From the NCBI GenBank assembly GCA_965369325.1, contig CBDUQI010000279.1, positions 1 to 6,421 on the forward strand: a stretch of 6,421 nucleotides of DNA, given 5' to 3'. A program made the translations under genes and the position numbers. The notes under the pieces were generated by a model that saw only the letters and a list, made by a program, of their open reading frames with translations, had not been told where the DNA came from and searched no databases. Origin of the DNA: CBDUQI01 sp965369325 (GTDB lineage: Bacteria; Pseudomonadota; Gammaproteobacteria; Steroidobacterales; JBCBZW01). Below, in pieces: positions 5,403 through 6,421 of the stretch. Positions within the stretch are counted from its first letter, which is position 1; every line of letters starts with the position of its first letter.

Positions 5403-6293
5403 ATGCCCTATCAAGAGAAAATCAGCAGCTATCAGGCGCGCGTGCAGCGCCAGTTTGAGCACTGGCTGCCGGCCGCCGACCAGCCCCCGCAAAAGCTGAA
5501 TGAAGCCATGCGCTACGCCGTGCTGGGCGGCGGCAAGCGCATGCGACCGCTGCTGGTGTACTTTACCGGCGAAGTCCTCGGGCTGGACCCGCAGTGCCTG
5601 GACGGGCCGGCCTGCGCGATCGAGCTGATTCATGCCTACTCACTGGTGCATGACGACCTGCCCGCGATGGACGACGACGACCTGCGGCGCGGACGCCCCA
5701 GCTGCCATCGGGCGTTCGACGAGGCCACTGCCATTTTAGTGGGTGACGCGCTGCAGGTACTGGCGTTCCAGATCCTGGCGAGCGACAAACGCATGGTGCC
5801 CAACCCGGCCCTACGTCTGCACATGATCGAGTTGCTGGCCAGCGCCGCTGGCCCGCGCGGGATGGCGGGCGGACAAGCCATTGATGTAGATGCCGCCGGC
5901 CAGCAAATGCAGTTGGAAGATCTGGAACACATGCACACGCTGAAAACCGGCGCGCTGATCAAAGCCAGCGTGCTGCTGGCGGCGCTGTCCAAGCCGCAGA
6001 TCAGCGCCGAGCATCTGGCACAACTGGGTCGCTTTGCCGAGTGCGCCGGGCTGGCCTTCCAAGTGCAGGACGACATCCTGGATGTGGAAGGCGACGCCGA
6101 AACCCTCGGCAAGGTGCCCGGCGCCGATGAGGCCCGCAACAAACCCACCTACCCCAGCATGCTGGGGCTGGAGGCCGCCAAAGCCCGGGCCGAGGAACTG
6201 CATCACTCTGCCACCGACGCCCTGGCGGTGTTCGGCAAAGCGGCTGAACCGTTGAGCTGGTTGTCGGGTTACATAATTCACCGCAAGAACTGA
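5403..6293 (+). CDS. ispA: (2E,6E)-farnesyl diphosphate synthase
   Basis: This short-chain polyprenyl synthase condenses isopentenyl diphosphate with dimethylallyl and then geranyl diphosphate to make farnesyl diphosphate, the precursor of undecaprenyl phosphate and quinone side chains. The 296 residues have the normal length. Visible motifs are GGGKRMRP (42-49, substrate phosphate binding), the first aspartate-rich motif DDLPAMD (84-90) followed by LRRGRP, GGQAIDVD (155-162), HTLKTGALI (177-185), FQVQDDILD with the second aspartate-rich motif at 222-226, and the C-terminal basic HRKN. Tyr79, five residues before the first motif, and the two-residue insertion within that motif fit a bacterial enzyme making the C15 product. 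No clear Shine-Dalgarno precedes the ATG, which lies 13 bases after xseB, so translation may depend on coupling. A probable dxs follows. Confidence 0.96.
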   Translation: MPYQEKISSYQARVQRQFEHWLPAADQPPQKLNEAMRYAVLGGGKRMRPLLVYFTGEVLGLDPQCLDGPACAIELIHAYSLVHDDLPAMDDDDLRRGRPSCHRAFDEATAILVGDALQVLAFQILASDKRMVPNPALRLHMIELLASAAGPRGMAGGQAIDVDAAGQQMQLEDLEHMHTLKTGALIKASVLLAALSKPQISAEHLAQLGRFAECAGLAFQVQDDILDVEGDAETLGKVPGADEARNKPTYPSMLGLEAAKARAEELHHSATDALAVFGKAAEPLSWLSGYIIHRKN

Positions 6294-6310
6294 GGCCGCA
6301 ACCGCACGCC

Positions 6311-6333
6311 CGCCTGGCCTTGCAAAGCAGGCG
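6311..6333 (+). other. Stem-loop just after ispA
   Basis: CGCCTG (6311-6316) pairs with CAGGCG (6328-6333); inside, CTT and AAG can pair around GCA. No U-run follows, so it is not a standard terminator. It may protect the end of the ispA message or be incidental. Confidence 0.3.
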
Positions 6334-6364
6334 AGGAAGCCCCAGATTACCCACTCACACCAAT

Positions 6365-6384
6365 CGGCCTGACGCGTCAGGCCG
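6365..6384. repeat. 20-bp perfect palindrome between ispA and dxs
   Basis: The half-site CGGCCTGACG is followed directly by its exact reverse complement. As RNA it gives an 8-bp stem with a CGCG loop. It has no U-run after it and lies only 12 bases before the AAGGA ribosome binding site of the next gene. It may be an operator or a leader hairpin that affects dxs expression. Confidence 0.55.
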
Positions 6385-6396
6385 CCGCGCCCACAC

Positions 6397-6401
6397 AAGG
6401 A
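6397..6401 (+). promoter_or_regulatory. Ribosome binding site of the probable dxs
   Basis: AAGGA is followed after 9 bases by ATG at 6411. This supports a real start codon even though only four codons are visible, the last one incomplete. Confidence 0.65.
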
Positions 6402-6410
6402 TTTGCGTTA

Positions 6411-6421
6411 ATGCCCCAGAC
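6411..6421 (+). CDS. dxs: Probable 1-deoxy-D-xylulose-5-phosphate synthase, first codons only
   Basis: Only ATG CCC CAG AC is visible, reading MPQ and probably Thr. A good ribosome binding site precedes it. Gammaproteobacterial Dxs proteins often begin MPxT followed by an EIPRxRP motif, and dxs is the usual gene after xseB-ispA. Dxs condenses pyruvate and glyceraldehyde 3-phosphate to start the MEP pathway, which makes the substrates of IspA. The assignment depends on gene order, because the visible sequence is too short to identify a family. Confidence 0.6.

Noticed and set aside
6311..6384. A terminator between ispA and dxs.
   Set aside because: Both stem-loops lack a following U-run, and the dxs start has its own ribosome binding site in the usual operon order.
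5811..6398. A 195-codon minus-strand open frame opposite ispA.
   Set aside because: It is antisense to a complete farnesyl diphosphate synthase with all motifs and shows none of its own.

Overview
The window looks like chromosomal DNA of a GC-rich (roughly 60% by eye) proteobacterium, most likely a gammaproteobacterium. The reasons are a ParE that lines up with E. coli ParE residue for residue in length and motifs, and the order xseB-ispA followed by what looks like the start of dxs. I cannot name a genus. No tRNA, rRNA, CRISPR array, insertion sequence or phage gene is visible.

Layout: two gene groups point away from each other around a control region at about 4782-5149. Leftwards (minus strand) runs a three-gene redox operon: a short rubrerythrin (4365-4781), a GlpC/HdrB-like iron-sulfur protein (2755-4116) and a DUF3501 protein (2100-2693). 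It ends at an intrinsic terminator (1974-2002). Beyond that, still on the minus strand, parE has its own likely promoter and runs off the left edge with about 11 residues missing. Rightwards (plus strand) are xseB (5150-5389), ispA (5403-6293) and, after a 117-base gap with a 20-bp perfect palindrome, the first codons of a probable dxs.

How the genes work together: the rubrerythrin has all the diiron ligands of a peroxide reductase but no C-terminal rubredoxin domain, so it needs an outside electron donor. The neighbouring iron-sulfur protein, with two ferredoxin-like clusters and two altered CCG domains, is a natural candidate (inference). The operon promoter carries a perfect 15-bp 7-1-7 inverted repeat between the -35 and -10 elements, which suggests control by a dimeric repressor, possibly peroxide- or iron-responsive. 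XseB is the small subunit of exonuclease VII. IspA makes farnesyl diphosphate, and Dxs starts the MEP pathway that supplies its substrates.

The most interesting parts are the redox operon with its operator, the altered cysteine ligands of the iron-sulfur protein, the structured gaps between genes, and a start-less frame upstream of xseB that resembles the end of an AraC-type regulator.
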